Positions 24,228 to 32,106 of a stretch of DNA of 33,886 nt are shown here, piece by piece (the stretch's first letter is position 1; each line of letters opens with the position of its first letter). Where the stretch lies: positions 1 to 33,886 of the forward strand of contig CAZBKO010000014.1 of NCBI GenBank assembly GCA_964492545.1, written 5' to 3'. The notes beneath the pieces are model-generated. The model did not search any database. It was given only the letters and a program-made list of their open reading frames with translations, and was not told where the DNA came from. This DNA is from RGIG1934 sp964492545 (GTDB lineage: Bacteria > Bacillota > Clostridia > Lachnospirales > Lachnospiraceae). Both the position numbers and the translations under genes were made by a program.

Positions 24228-24887
24228 ATGATTAAGTTATCACCTTCGATTCTTTCTGCAGATTGTGCAGATTTAGGAAATGACATAATGACAATAGATA
24301 AAGCAGGAGCAGATTACATTCATATTGATGTTATGGATGGAAGCTTTGTACCTAGTATTTCATTTGGTATGCCGGTTATACAGTGCATACGAAAAGTGAC
24401 AGACAAGCCGTTTGACGTACATCTTATGATTGATGAGCCGGTTAGATATATTGATGAATTCAAAAAAGCAGGAGCTGATATTATTACAGTTCATGTGGAG
24501 GCATGTACACACCTAAATAGAACTGTTACAGCTATTAAGGAAGCAGGCATGAAGGCAGGAGTTGTACTTAATCCATCAACACCATTAAATGTGTTAGAAT
24601 ACATTTTAGATGATGTGGACATGGTACTTTTAATGAGCGTTAATCCTGGATTCGGTGGACAAAAATACATCCCATCGGTAACCAGAAAAATCAGTCAGTT
24701 AAGAGAGATGATTTCTAAGACTGGCAGAAACATAGAAATTGAAGTTGACGGCGGTGTTAATCTTACAAACGTTAGAGAGATAATAGATGCAGGGGCTGAT
24801 GTTCTTGTGGCCGGCTCGGCTGTCTTTAAAGGAAATGCAACAGAAAATGTAAAGGCATTTAAGGATGTGTTTAAGGAATATGAATAG
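24228..24887 (+). CDS. rpe: ribulose-phosphate 3-epimerase
   Basis: A 219-residue TIM-barrel enzyme interconverting ribulose-5-phosphate and xylulose-5-phosphate in the pentose phosphate pathway. Family signatures are LSPSILSADCADLGND, the metal-binding HIDVMDGSFVPSISFG, VHLMIDEP, LMSVNPGFGGQKY and EVDGGVN followed by VLVAGSAVF. The ATG at 24228 is placed by the GGAG of repeat copy 3 six bases upstream; upstream in-frame codons lie in the repeat and the N gap. Its end overlaps the thiamine pyrophosphokinase start by eight bases. Being downstream of the repeat, its translation may be governed by that element. Confidence 0.96.
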   Translation: MIKLSPSILSADCADLGNDIMTIDKAGADYIHIDVMDGSFVPSISFGMPVIQCIRKVTDKPFDVHLMIDEPVRYIDEFKKAGADIITVHVEACTHLNRTVTAIKEAGMKAGVVLNPSTPLNVLEYILDDVDMVLLMSVNPGFGGQKYIPSVTRKISQLREMISKTGRNIEIEVDGGVNLTNVREIIDAGADVLVAGSAVFKGNATENVKAFKDVFKEYE

Positions 24888-25536
24888 AATTCTGATAATA
24901 ACAGGCGGAGCTGTTAATCTGACATTTGCTAAAAATTATATAGAAAGCAATGATATATGGAAAATAATTGCTGTTGATGGGGCACTTAAGTATGCAAATG
25001 AACTTAAGATTACACCTGATATTTTAGTGGGTGATTTCGATACAATTGATGAAAACATATTAAAGCTTTATGATGGAAGAGAAGATATTGAAACAATAAG
25101 ACTTGTTCCTGAAAAAGATTATACAGATACTCACACGGCTATTTTAAAAGCAATTGATATGAGCCCTGATGAAATAGTAATACTTGGTGGTATTGGTTCA
25201 AGAATTGACCATAGCATAAGTAATATACAGCTTCTTCAGATACCTCTTAATGAACAGATACCAGCATATATAATTAATGAAAACAATAAGATATACTTAA
25301 TTGACAGAGATTTAGATGTTGACAGGGACAAGCAGTTTGGTGCGTATGTATCATTAATTCCTTTTGGGGGAAATGTTACAGGAGTAACCTTATATGGATT
25401 TAAATATCCACTAAGTGATTACACATTTGACGTTCAAAAATCCATAAGCCTTGGTGTAAGTAATGAAGTTGTAGAAAAAAATGCGAAGATTTGTATGAAA
25501 AGTGGAGTGCTGTTAATTGTGGAAGCAAAGGACTAA
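24880..25536 (+). CDS. thiN: thiamine pyrophosphokinase
   Basis: A protein of about 218 residues that transfers pyrophosphate from ATP to thiamine. The catalytic domain shows ILIITGG, AVDGALKYANEL, PDILVGDFDTID, PEKDYTDTHTAI and LGGIGSRIDHSISNIQLL; the C-terminal thiamine-binding part includes SLIPFGGNVTGVTLYGFKYPL and SLGVSNEV. The start is set at ATG 24880, overlapping rpe by eight bases; ATG 24865 in the same frame is an alternative and neither has a well-spaced Shine-Dalgarno site. The rsgA-rpe-thiN order is common in Firmicutes, so identity is secure while the exact N-terminus is not. Confidence 0.93.
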   Translation: MNRILIITGGAVNLTFAKNYIESNDIWKIIAVDGALKYANELKITPDILVGDFDTIDENILKLYDGREDIETIRLVPEKDYTDTHTAILKAIDMSPDEIVILGGIGSRIDHSISNIQLLQIPLNEQIPAYIINENNKIYLIDRDLDVDRDKQFGAYVSLIPFGGNVTGVTLYGFKYPLSDYTFDVQKSISLGVSNEVVEKNAKICMKSGVLLIVEAKD

Positions 25537-25544
25537 AGAATTAA

Positions 25545-25593
25545 AGAAGCCATATTACAATGAACATTATATGTTCAAAGTAATATGGCTTCT
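25545..25593. terminator. bidirectional terminator hairpin between thiN and ychF
   Basis: AGAAGCCATATTAC (25545-25558) pairs with GTAATATGGCTTCT (25580-25593), 14 bp; a symmetric AA/AA internal loop leads to TGAACAT/ATGTTCA over loop TAT. It sits between convergent genes. The T-run is modest on both strands (TTGATTTCT after it on +, TTTAATTCTTT on -), so termination efficiency is uncertain. Confidence 0.75.
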
Positions 25594-25623
25594 GTTGATT
25601 TCTATAAAACAGGTCAATAAATA

Positions 25624-26721
25624 TTATACGTTGAAACGGAATAAAATAACATCACCGTCTTTTACTACATAATCCTTACCCTCAAGTCTTACAAGACCCT
25701 TTTCTTTTGCAGCAGTGTAAGTACCACAGTCAAGTAAATCCTGATAGTTAACAACCTCAGCTCTAATGAAGCCTCTTTCAAAATCACTATGTATTTTGCC
25801 GGCAGCACCAGGTGCTTTAGTTCCAAGAGTAATTGTCCATGCGCGGGTTTCCTGCTTTCCTGCTGTTAAGTAGCTGATAAGACCAAGCAGCTTGTAGCTT
25901 GCCTTAACAAGCTTATCAAGACCTGATTCTTTAAGACCAAGATCTTCAAGAAATACAGCTTTCTCATCATCTTCAAGTTCAGATAATTCCTGCTCTATCT
26001 GAGCACAGATAGCAAATACTTCACTCTTATTCTCAGCAGCATACTCTCTGACCTTCTGTACATATGGGTTAGCAGCGGCATCATCAGCAAGATCATCCTC
26101 TGAAACGTTAGCAGCATAGATAACAGGCTTTCTTGTAAGAAGATTATAAGAATCAAGTAATGCTTCCTCTTCCTCATCATTAGCTGTAAAGCTTATAGCC
26201 AAATTCATTTCTTCAAGATGTGTCTTAAGTCTGGTCAATAAATCAAGTTCTTTTGCAAGAGCCTTGTCATTTCTTGCACCCTTAGATGTCTTAGCAATCT
26301 TTCTCTCAAGGATTTCAACATCTGAAAAGATTAATTCCATATTGATTGTCTCAATATCTCTAAGAGGATCAACACTTCCGTCAACATGAATAACATTGGT
26401 ATCTTCAAAACATCTTACTACATGAATTATAGCATCTACTTCACGAATGTTAGAAAGAAACTGATTTCCAAGTCCTTCACCCTTAGAAGCACCTTTAACT
26501 AATCCTGCAATATCAACGAATTCGATAACAGCAGGTGTAATCTTATCTGAATCATATAATGCTGCGAGCTTGTCGAGACGTTCATCAGGAACTGTAACAA
26601 CTCCGACATTAGGATCAATTGTACAGAATGGGTAGTTAGCGGATTCTGCTCCTGCTTTTGTTAATGAATTAAACAAAGTACTTTTGCCTACATTTGGAAG
26701 GCCTACAATACCTAATTTCAT
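25624..26721 (-). CDS. ychF: redox-regulated ATPase YchF (OLA1 family)
   Basis: A 365-residue Obg-like P-loop protein that prefers ATP to GTP and binds ribosomes; linked to oxidative stress responses. G1 GLPNVGKS is at residues 7-14, then YPFCTIDPNVGVVTVPDERL, the G3 FVDIAGLVKGASKGEGLGNQFL and a C-terminal TGS domain (ending VKDGDVILFRFNV). The G4 site reads YAANVSEDD, as usual in YchF, not NKxD. It is the only gene on the - strand here, convergent with thiN and divergent from lgt. AAAGGTTGG lies upstream of its ATG on the - strand. No convincing promoter pair was found for it in the 182-base divergent region. Confidence 0.96.
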   Translation of the reverse strand: MKLGIVGLPNVGKSTLFNSLTKAGAESANYPFCTIDPNVGVVTVPDERLDKLAALYDSDKITPAVIEFVDIAGLVKGASKGEGLGNQFLSNIREVDAIIHVVRCFEDTNVIHVDGSVDPLRDIETINMELIFSDVEILERKIAKTSKGARNDKALAKELDLLTRLKTHLEEMNLAISFTANDEEEEALLDSYNLLTRKPVIYAANVSEDDLADDAAANPYVQKVREYAAENKSEVFAICAQIEQELSELEDDEKAVFLEDLGLKESGLDKLVKASYKLLGLISYLTAGKQETRAWTITLGTKAPGAAGKIHSDFERGFIRAEVVNYQDLLDCGTYTAAKEKGLVRLEGKDYVVKDGDVILFRFNV

Positions 26722-26843
26722 AATTATATTTCCAACCTTTCTTATCTTAATAATACTTTCGATAGTTTACCACATTTTATAAGAAAATAAAAGACAAAAA
26801 TCCTCTATGTCGTATTATGAAACAAAATGAAATACTGTTCTCA

Positions 26844-26872
26844 TTGCTTTTTAAAATATATTGAGTTAAAAT
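26844..26872 (+). promoter_or_regulatory. sigma-A-type promoter for lgt
   Basis: TTGCTT (26844-26849), 17 bases, TAAAAT (26867-26872). It lies 31 bases before the lgt ATG in the divergent ychF-lgt interval. Confidence 0.65.
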
Positions 26873-26903
26873 GTTAACAAAAGTCGAACAAGAGGTGTAA
26901 AAA

Positions 26904-27794
26904 ATGTTACTTGCTGCGAGCATACGATTTCCGAATTTGGGAATTGAAATAAACAATATGGGGAAGAGTATTAATATATTTGGATTTGAAATAGCGTATT
27001 ATGGAATAATAATAGCTATCGGTATAATGGCTGGTATGTGGATTGCATTTAGAGAAGCGAAGATAACAGGCCAGAATGTGGACGATTACCTTGATTTTGC
27101 AATTGCAGCAATTCCTTCATGCATAATAGGTGCAAGATTATATTATGTAATATTTGAATGGAGCTACTATAAGAATCATTTGTCGGAAATAATTAATCTC
27201 AGAAGGGGTGGACTTGGAATATATGGTGCAGTCATTGCCGGGATAATAGTATGCATAATATTTCGTAAGATAAGAAAGCTTTCATTTTTAAAGATGGCAG
27301 ATACAGCCTGCATTGGCCTATTGTTAGGACAGATAATTGGCAGATGGGGAAACTTTTTTAACAGAGAAGCATTTGGAGATTATACAGACAATATTTTTGC
27401 CATGCAGATTAAGTATGACGAAGTAGGTGGAGTGATATCAGATAACATATCTAAGCACATCAAGGTGATAGATGAAATTCAGTATATCCAGGTTCATCCA
27501 ACGTTTTTGTATGAATCCCTATGGAATTTTTGCCTTCTCATTTTAATATTAATATTTAGAAAAAAGAAGAGATTTGAGGGGGAAGTATTTTGCTGGTATA
27601 TTGGAGGATATGCCATTGGGAGATTTTGGATTGAGAGTCTTAGAACAGACCAGCTAAAGATAGCCGGTTTACCTGTATCTATGATTGTTGCTGCAGTATC
27701 AGCGATTTTGGCAATAGTACTTGTAATCTACAAGAGAATTAATATAAGGGAAGTAGTTAATAATGAGCAGGGAAGTATTGATAATGCTGATTGA
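26904..27794 (+). CDS. lgt: phosphatidylglycerol--prolipoprotein diacylglyceryl transferase
   Basis: A 296-residue polytopic membrane enzyme attaching diacylglycerol to the lipobox cysteine of prolipoproteins, the first step of lipoprotein maturation. Signatures seen are YGIIIAIGIMAG, GGLGIYGAVIAGI, IGRWGNFFNREAFGDY (the family HGGL/GRxGNF region), HPTFLYESLWNF and RFWIESLRTDQL. Seven or so hydrophobic segments fit the fold. GAGGTG lies upstream of the ATG and a promoter at 26844. The end overlaps a small Spo0E-like frame by 32 bases. Confidence 0.95.
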   Translation: MLLAASIRFPNLGIEINNMGKSINIFGFEIAYYGIIIAIGIMAGMWIAFREAKITGQNVDDYLDFAIAAIPSCIIGARLYYVIFEWSYYKNHLSEIINLRRGGLGIYGAVIAGIIVCIIFRKIRKLSFLKMADTACIGLLLGQIIGRWGNFFNREAFGDYTDNIFAMQIKYDEVGGVISDNISKHIKVIDEIQYIQVHPTFLYESLWNFCLLILILIFRKKKRFEGEVFCWYIGGYAIGRFWIESLRTDQLKIAGLPVSMIVAAVSAILAIVLVIYKRINIREVVNNEQGSIDNAD

Positions 27795-27924
27795 GCTTGT
27801 AAGGGACAGGCTGGACATGGCATCACAGAACATAGAAGATATTGAGGCAGTAAGATGCAGCATGATTATGGATAGTCTTATTACACAATATATTGATATG
27901 GAATACGAAAATACAACTAAATAG
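27763..27924 (+). CDS. Spo0E-like small protein
   Basis: A 53-residue frame overlapping the 3' end of lgt in a different reading frame, too short for many gene callers. The core LIELVRDRLDMASQ, then IEAVRCSMIMDSLITQYIDMEYE, resembles the Spo0E-type helical hairpin: IExLRxxL, a turn, and (S)xxLDxLIxxY, here SMIMDSLITQY with the aspartate kept. Spo0E-family proteins dephosphorylate Spo0A~P and delay sporulation. GGGAAG lies about nine bases before the ATG at 27763; ATG 27784, with its own GGAAG, would give 46 residues starting right at the core. A terminator follows 20 bases after the stop, supporting a real end of operon. The call rests on motif resemblance alone. Confidence 0.65.
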   Translation: MSREVLIMLIELVRDRLDMASQNIEDIEAVRCSMIMDSLITQYIDMEYENTTK

Positions 27925-27944
27925 AAGAAAATTATGGGACAGCT

Positions 27945-27985
27945 AACCACAATGCAGAAATTTTTATGCATTGTGGTTTATTTTT
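27945..27985 (+). terminator. rho-independent terminator after lgt and the Spo0E-like gene
   Basis: AACCACAATGCA (27945-27956) pairs with TGCATTGTGGTT (27967-27978), a perfect 12-bp stem over a ten-base loop, followed by TATTTTT. Confidence 0.92.
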
Positions 27986-28053
27986 GTCTAAAAATGGGGT
28001 TTTTTACCAGTAAAAATGCATATAAAAAAACTATACAAATATATAAAATAGAC

Positions 28054-28082
28054 TTGATATTTATGTAAAAATGATATAAAAT
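28054..28082 (+). promoter_or_regulatory. sigma-A-type promoter of the dcw cluster
   Basis: TTGATA (28054-28059), 17 bases, TAAAAT (28077-28082), the best promoter match seen in the window. The start point would fall near 28089, just before the MraZ boxes. Confidence 0.8.
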
Positions 28083-28090
28083 AGTTCCAT

Positions 28091-28126
28091 AAGTGGTGAA
28101 AAGTGGTGCAAAGTGGCACGAAGTGG
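28091..28126 (+). promoter_or_regulatory. MraZ operator: four direct AAGTGG repeats
   Basis: AAGTGG occurs at 28091, 28101, 28111 and 28121 with an exact ten-base period, one helical turn. Tandem GTGG-type boxes in front of mraZ are the known binding sites of MraZ, which represses its own operon. They begin within about two bases of the expected transcription start, so bound MraZ would block initiation or early elongation. Confidence 0.9.
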
Positions 28127-28170
28127 AGAATTTATATAGCAGATGCCACAGGATTGAAGGTGAAGTTCTT

Positions 28171-28612
28171 ATGTTTATGGGAGAATACAATCATACAGTT
28201 GATGCCAAAGGCCGTGTAATTATACCAGCCAAGTTCAGAGATGCATTGGGTGACTCATTTGTAGTTACCAAGGGACTTGATGGATGTTTGTTTGTATTTG
28301 CCATGGATGAATGGAAGAACTTCGAAGAGAAATTAAGAGCATTACCAATTGCTAATAAGGATGCACGTAAGTTTTCAAGATTTTTTCTTGCAGGTGCAGC
28401 TGATATTGAGGCGGACAAGCAGGGCAGAGCATTGTTNNNNNNNNNNGCCATCTAACTTAAGAGAATTTGCAGGACTTGAGAAGGATGTTGTATTAGTTGG
28501 AGTTTCAAGCAGAGTTGAAATTTGGAGCAGAGAGAGATGGGAAGACAGTACAGCCTTTGATAACATGGATGAAATCGCAGAGCACATGGCGGATTTAGGA
28601 TTAGGAATTTAG
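28171..28612 (+). CDS. mraZ: transcriptional regulator MraZ (interrupted by an assembly gap)
   Basis: MraZ is a ring-forming DNA-binding protein of the AbrB-like fold that controls the dcw cluster. Two half-domains are seen: MFMGEYNHTVDAKGRVIIPAKFRD at the start and, later, DIEADKQGRAL followed after the gap by PSNLREFAGLEKDVVLVGVS. Both DxKGR/DKQGR signatures are present. Ten Ns (28437-28446) change the frame between the halves; joining the flanks directly gives ...RAL-L-PSNL..., restoring one frame of about 143 residues, which matches family length. The ATG at 28171 follows AGGTGA by nine bases; an upstream GTG at 28093 would translate the operator and is rejected. Four operator boxes lie upstream. 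Confidence 0.93.
28437..28446. other. assembly gap (10 Ns) inside mraZ
   Basis: Ten Ns interrupt mraZ at the second DKQGR region. The frame before and after differs by one base, so the gap length is not real; zero bases (or a multiple of three) restores the protein. Confidence 0.95.
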
Positions 28613-28632
28613 AAGAAAGGATTCTTAGAATA

Positions 28633-29580
28633 ATGGAGTTTAAACATAAATCAGTATTGCTACAAGAGACAATTGACAGTCTGAATATCAAGCCGGATGG
28701 GATTTATGTTGACGGAACCCTGGGCGGTGGAGGACATTCATATGAGATTGCCAGCAGACTATCAGATAAAGGAAGATTAATAGGAATAGACAGAGACGAG
28801 GAGGCTATTGAAGCAGCAAGTGAACGTCTCAAGGAATTTAGAGATAAGGTTACCATTGTTAGAAGCAATTACAGTGACTTCGAACAGGTTCTTAAGAACC
28901 TGAATATAGAATATGTGGACGGAGTAATTCTTGACCTTGGAGTATCATCAAGACAGCTTGATACTGTTGAGAGAGGTTTTTCATACAAATATGATGCTCC
29001 TCTTGATATGAGAATGGATAATCGTCAGGAGATGACAGCTAGGGACATTGTGAATAATTACAGTGAAATGGATTTATTTCATGTTATACGTGATTATGGC
29101 GAAGATAAATTTGCAAAGAATATCGCAAAGCACATTGTTTTAGCCAGACAGGAAAAAGAAATAGAGACCACATTTGAACTAACAGAGATAATTAAGAGAG
29201 CAATACCTGCAAAGATTCGTATGAAGGGTGGACATCCTTCCAAGAAAACATTTCAGGCCATAAGGATAGAACTTAATAAGGAATTGGATGAAGTTAATAA
29301 TTCAATTGATACGATGATTAATCATTTGAATGATGAAGGAAGATTAAGCATTATAACATTTCATTCCTTAGAAGATAGAATAGTTAAGACAAGATTTAGG
29401 AAGAACGAGAATCCATGTACATGCCCACCTGATTTTCCAGTGTGTGTGTGTGGAAATGTTTCAAAAGGTGTAGTAGTCACCAGAAAACCAATATTGCCAA
29501 GTGAAGAAGAACTAGAAGAGAATTCTCGTTCAAAAAGTGCAAAATTAAGAGCTTTTGAAAGAAGAAAGAAGGGTTTATAA
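28633..29580 (+). CDS. rsmH: 16S rRNA m4C1402 methyltransferase RsmH (MraW)
   Basis: A 315-residue SAM-dependent enzyme methylating N4 of C1402 in the 30S decoding centre. Signatures are VDGTLGGGGHSYEI, LIGIDRDEEAIE, DGVILDLGVSSRQLD, RGFSYKYDAPLDMRMD, GHPSKKTFQAIRIELNKEL and IITFHSLEDRIVK; the C-terminal CTCPPDFPVCVCG cysteines are also typical. It is the usual second gene of the dcw cluster, 20 bases after mraZ, with AAAGGA upstream. The stop is one base before the next start codon. Confidence 0.97.
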   Translation: MEFKHKSVLLQETIDSLNIKPDGIYVDGTLGGGGHSYEIASRLSDKGRLIGIDRDEEAIEAASERLKEFRDKVTIVRSNYSDFEQVLKNLNIEYVDGVILDLGVSSRQLDTVERGFSYKYDAPLDMRMDNRQEMTARDIVNNYSEMDLFHVIRDYGEDKFAKNIAKHIVLARQEKEIETTFELTEIIKRAIPAKIRMKGGHPSKKTFQAIRIELNKELDEVNNSIDTMINHLNDEGRLSIITFHSLEDRIVKTRFRKNENPCTCPPDFPVCVCGNVSKGVVVTRKPILPSEEELEENSRSKSAKLRAFERRKKGL

Positions 29581-29581
29581 A

Positions 29582-30061
29582 ATGGAAAACAGAAAAATAA
29601 CAAGTTATTCCAATTATATAGAGGGTAATGCAGTAAGAAAGATTAAGGAAGTACCAGCTAGTCCCGTTAAGAAACAGCAGGACGTAGAGAAGAAGAGCAA
29701 TCGCCAGAAAGCAGCTTCCAGAAACAGACAGAAGGAGCTTAGAATGAGCCCTGGATATGTATTGTTTTTGACAATGATAACTGTCGTTACAGCATATATT
29801 TGCGTTCAGTACATAAGCCTTCAGTCAAGAGTTATGACTAAGAATAACAATATAATTGCATTGGAAGAAAACATAGATTCACTTATTGCACAAAATGATG
29901 CTGTGGAGTATACTATCAGCAGTTACATAGACACAGCTAATATAATCAAGGTAGCAACTAATGAACTTGGAATGGTCAAGGCTTCACAGTCACAGATATC
30001 ATTTTATCACAGCACAGAAAGTGAGTATATGAAGCAGCTAGACAATATTCCATCAAAATAA
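29582..30061 (+). CDS. ftsL: FtsL-like cell division protein
   Basis: A 159-residue bitopic membrane protein by position and shape. A basic cytoplasmic N-terminus (about 1-57) precedes one membrane helix (GYVLFLTMITVVTAYICVQY, about 60-79), then a heptad-like extracellular coil (SLQSRVMTKNNNIIALEENI) and the ELGM segment common to FtsL/DivIC proteins. FtsL works with DivIC and FtsQ(DivIB) to activate septal PBP and FtsW. The ATG at 29582 comes just after the rsmH stop, with GAAGGG about nine bases upstream; starts further up would overlap rsmH. Sequence conservation in this family is low, so the call relies on the gene order rsmH-ftsL-PBP. Confidence 0.85.
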   Translation: MENRKITSYSNYIEGNAVRKIKEVPASPVKKQQDVEKKSNRQKAASRNRQKELRMSPGYVLFLTMITVVTAYICVQYISLQSRVMTKNNNIIALEENIDSLIAQNDAVEYTISSYIDTANIIKVATNELGMVKASQSQISFYHSTESEYMKQLDNIPSK

Positions 30062-30073
30062 AGGATATTGATT

Positions 30074-32035
30074 ATGGTAAATAAGAAGATAAAGAAATTC
30101 ACGAAAAGAATGAAAGTAAAGCAGATGGTTGTATTTTTTGTAATCATCGGAGCACTTGGAGCACTTGGAGTAAGAGTTTCTTTTATTAACTATAAAAATG
30201 AGGATAACTACACGAAATTGGTGCTGGCTCAGCAACAGGAGTCCAGCACCACCATTCCTTTCAAAAGAGGGGATGTTTTAGACAGAAATGGCAATGTTCT
30301 TGCAACAAGTATTAAAGTGTATAATCTTATACTTGATCCAAAGATTATGCTCAGCGAGGATGAATATCTGGAGCCAACTGTTGCACTTCTTGTCAAATAT
30401 TTTGATGATATTGACGAGGAAGACCTCAGAAAGACAATATCTGACAGATCAGAAAGCAGATATGTAATATATAGAAAGCAATTAGAATATGATCAAATAG
30501 AGGCTTTTGAAAAGGCCATGAAGGACACAAAGAGCAACCCGGATGTCAAAGGCGTATGGTTTGAGGATGAATACAAGAGATGCTATCCATATTCGGAGTT
30601 GGCAAGCAGTGTTATAGGATTCACTGAATCAGGAAATGTAGGACGTTGGGGAATAGAAGAGAATTACAGCGATTATCTCAATGGAGTTAATGGCAGATTA
30701 TTTAGTTATGTTGACGGAGATAATCAGCAGGTTGTGGAAGAGAGAGCAGCTGAGGATGGAAGTAACGTAGTATCAACCATAGATATGAATATCCAAAGCA
30801 TTTGCCAGAAGTGGGTAGAGAAATGGGTTAAGGATTACAATCCAAAGAATGTATCAGTTGTAATAGCTGATCCGAACAATGGAGACATTCTTGCAATGGT
30901 AAGCAGCAATAATATTTATGATCTTAATAATCCAAGGGACCTGACAAGATATTATACGAAGAAACAGATAAAGAAAATGTCTGATGAGAAGGCATTGAAG
31001 GCAATGAATAAAATGTGGAGAAATTACTGTATAAGTGATACTTATCAGGCAGGTTCCACAATTAAGCCATTTACAATTGCCGGTGCACTTGAAGAAAAGA
31101 AGATTGATTTTGAAGATAAATTTGTATGTGATGGCGGAGAAAGAATCGGAACACGATGGGTCAGCTGCCATTTACATTCCGGACATGGAAAAATTACTGT
31201 AGAACAGGCAATAATGTTTTCATGTAATGATGCATTAATGCAGATTGCAGAAAAAGAAACAATTCCTGTTTTTACAAGATATCAGTCAATATTTAATTTC
31301 GGTATGAAAACCGGAATTGATCTTCCGGGTGAGACAAGCTGTGATGGACTTTTATACACTGCAGATAATATGACAGAAATAGATTTAAAGACCAATTCAT
31401 TTGGACAGAACTTCAATGTTACCATGGTTCAGATGGTAGCAGGATTTTCATCACTTATCAATGGTGGATATTATTATGAACCACATATTCTAAGACAGAT
31501 TGTAAGCTCTAGCGGTGCGATTGAAGAGTCTATAGATAAGGTTTTAGTTAAACAGACAATAACTGATGAGACATCAGATTTTCTTAGAAAAGCGCTTATG
31601 AATGTAACAGTAGGCGGAACAGGTAAGACTGCCAGAGTAGACGGATATGTGGTTGGTGGTAAGACTGGAACAGCACAAAAGGAGAACAAGGAAAAAGATG
31701 AATATATTTTATCATTCCTTGGATTTGCACCATATGAGAATCCTGAGGTTGTATGCTATGTCATAGTAGATGCACCTGATGTGGATGATCCGGGAAGCAG
31801 TTCGTATTCATCAATTTTATGGAGCAATATCATGAAGGAAGTACTTCCATACATGAATATTTTCCCAACAGAAAATGTAACCCAGACCCAGGAGCCAACA
31901 ACTGCTGCACAGAAACCACAGGAGACAACCACAGCTGCTGAAGGTGAATCAGTGGTACCAAGCTATGATGAGAATCCTGAGGGGGATGTAATATCAGATG
32001 ACCTGCCTGCGGGCGAACCTTCAGGCGATAACTAA
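30074..32035 (+). CDS. class B penicillin-binding protein (FtsI/PBP2b type), first
   Basis: A 653-residue septal-type transpeptidase. A short basic cytoplasmic tail leads to a membrane anchor (about 17-35, MVVFFVIIGALGALGVRVSF), the pedestal with RGDVLDRNGNVLATS, and the transpeptidase domain with all three active-site motifs: STIK at 328-331, SCN at 383-385 and KTG at 530-532. There are no PASTA domains; the tail (about 600-653) is a Thr/Pro/Glu-rich, probably disordered extension (TTAAQKPQETTTAAEGES). ATG 30074 is set by AAAGGA nine bases upstream; TTG 30068 would be too close. It crosslinks septal peptidoglycan together with FtsW and the FtsL complex. Confidence 0.94.
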   Translation: MVNKKIKKFTKRMKVKQMVVFFVIIGALGALGVRVSFINYKNEDNYTKLVLAQQQESSTTIPFKRGDVLDRNGNVLATSIKVYNLILDPKIMLSEDEYLEPTVALLVKYFDDIDEEDLRKTISDRSESRYVIYRKQLEYDQIEAFEKAMKDTKSNPDVKGVWFEDEYKRCYPYSELASSVIGFTESGNVGRWGIEENYSDYLNGVNGRLFSYVDGDNQQVVEERAAEDGSNVVSTIDMNIQSICQKWVEKWVKDYNPKNVSVVIADPNNGDILAMVSSNNIYDLNNPRDLTRYYTKKQIKKMSDEKALKAMNKMWRNYCISDTYQAGSTIKPFTIAGALEEKKIDFEDKFVCDGGERIGTRWVSCHLHSGHGKITVEQAIMFSCNDALMQIAEKETIPVFTRYQSIFNFGMKTGIDLPGETSCDGLLYTADNMTEIDLKTNSFGQNFNVTMVQMVAGFSSLINGGYYYEPHILRQIVSSSGAIEESIDKVLVKQTITDETSDFLRKALMNVTVGGTGKTARVDGYVVGGKTGTAQKENKEKDEYILSFLGFAPYENPEVVCYVIVDAPDVDDPGSSSYSSILWSNIMKEVLPYMNIFPTENVTQTQEPTTAAQKPQETTTAAEGESVVPSYDENPEGDVISDDLPAGEPSGDN

Positions 32036-32053
32036 CAGCAATAATAAGTGCAT

Positions 32054-32106
32054 AACCTCACAAAAGAAGTAATACATTAGTATTAATAACTTTGTGAGGT
32101 TTTTTT
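32054..32106 (+). terminator. terminator-like hairpin overlapping the ribosome binding site of the second PBP
   Basis: AACCTCACAAA (32054-32064) pairs with TTTGTGAGGTT (32091-32101); an inner TAATAC/GTATTA (32070-32075/32080-32085) extends it, and seven Ts (32100-32106) follow. The next gene's ATG begins at 32107, straight after the T-run, and its only Shine-Dalgarno candidate (GAGG, 32096-32099) lies in the 3' arm of this stem. Confidence 0.8.

Noticed and set aside
28093..28170. GTG start 26 codons upstream of mraZ
   Set aside because: It would translate the AAGTGG operator boxes; the ATG at 28171 gives the normal MFMGEY start.
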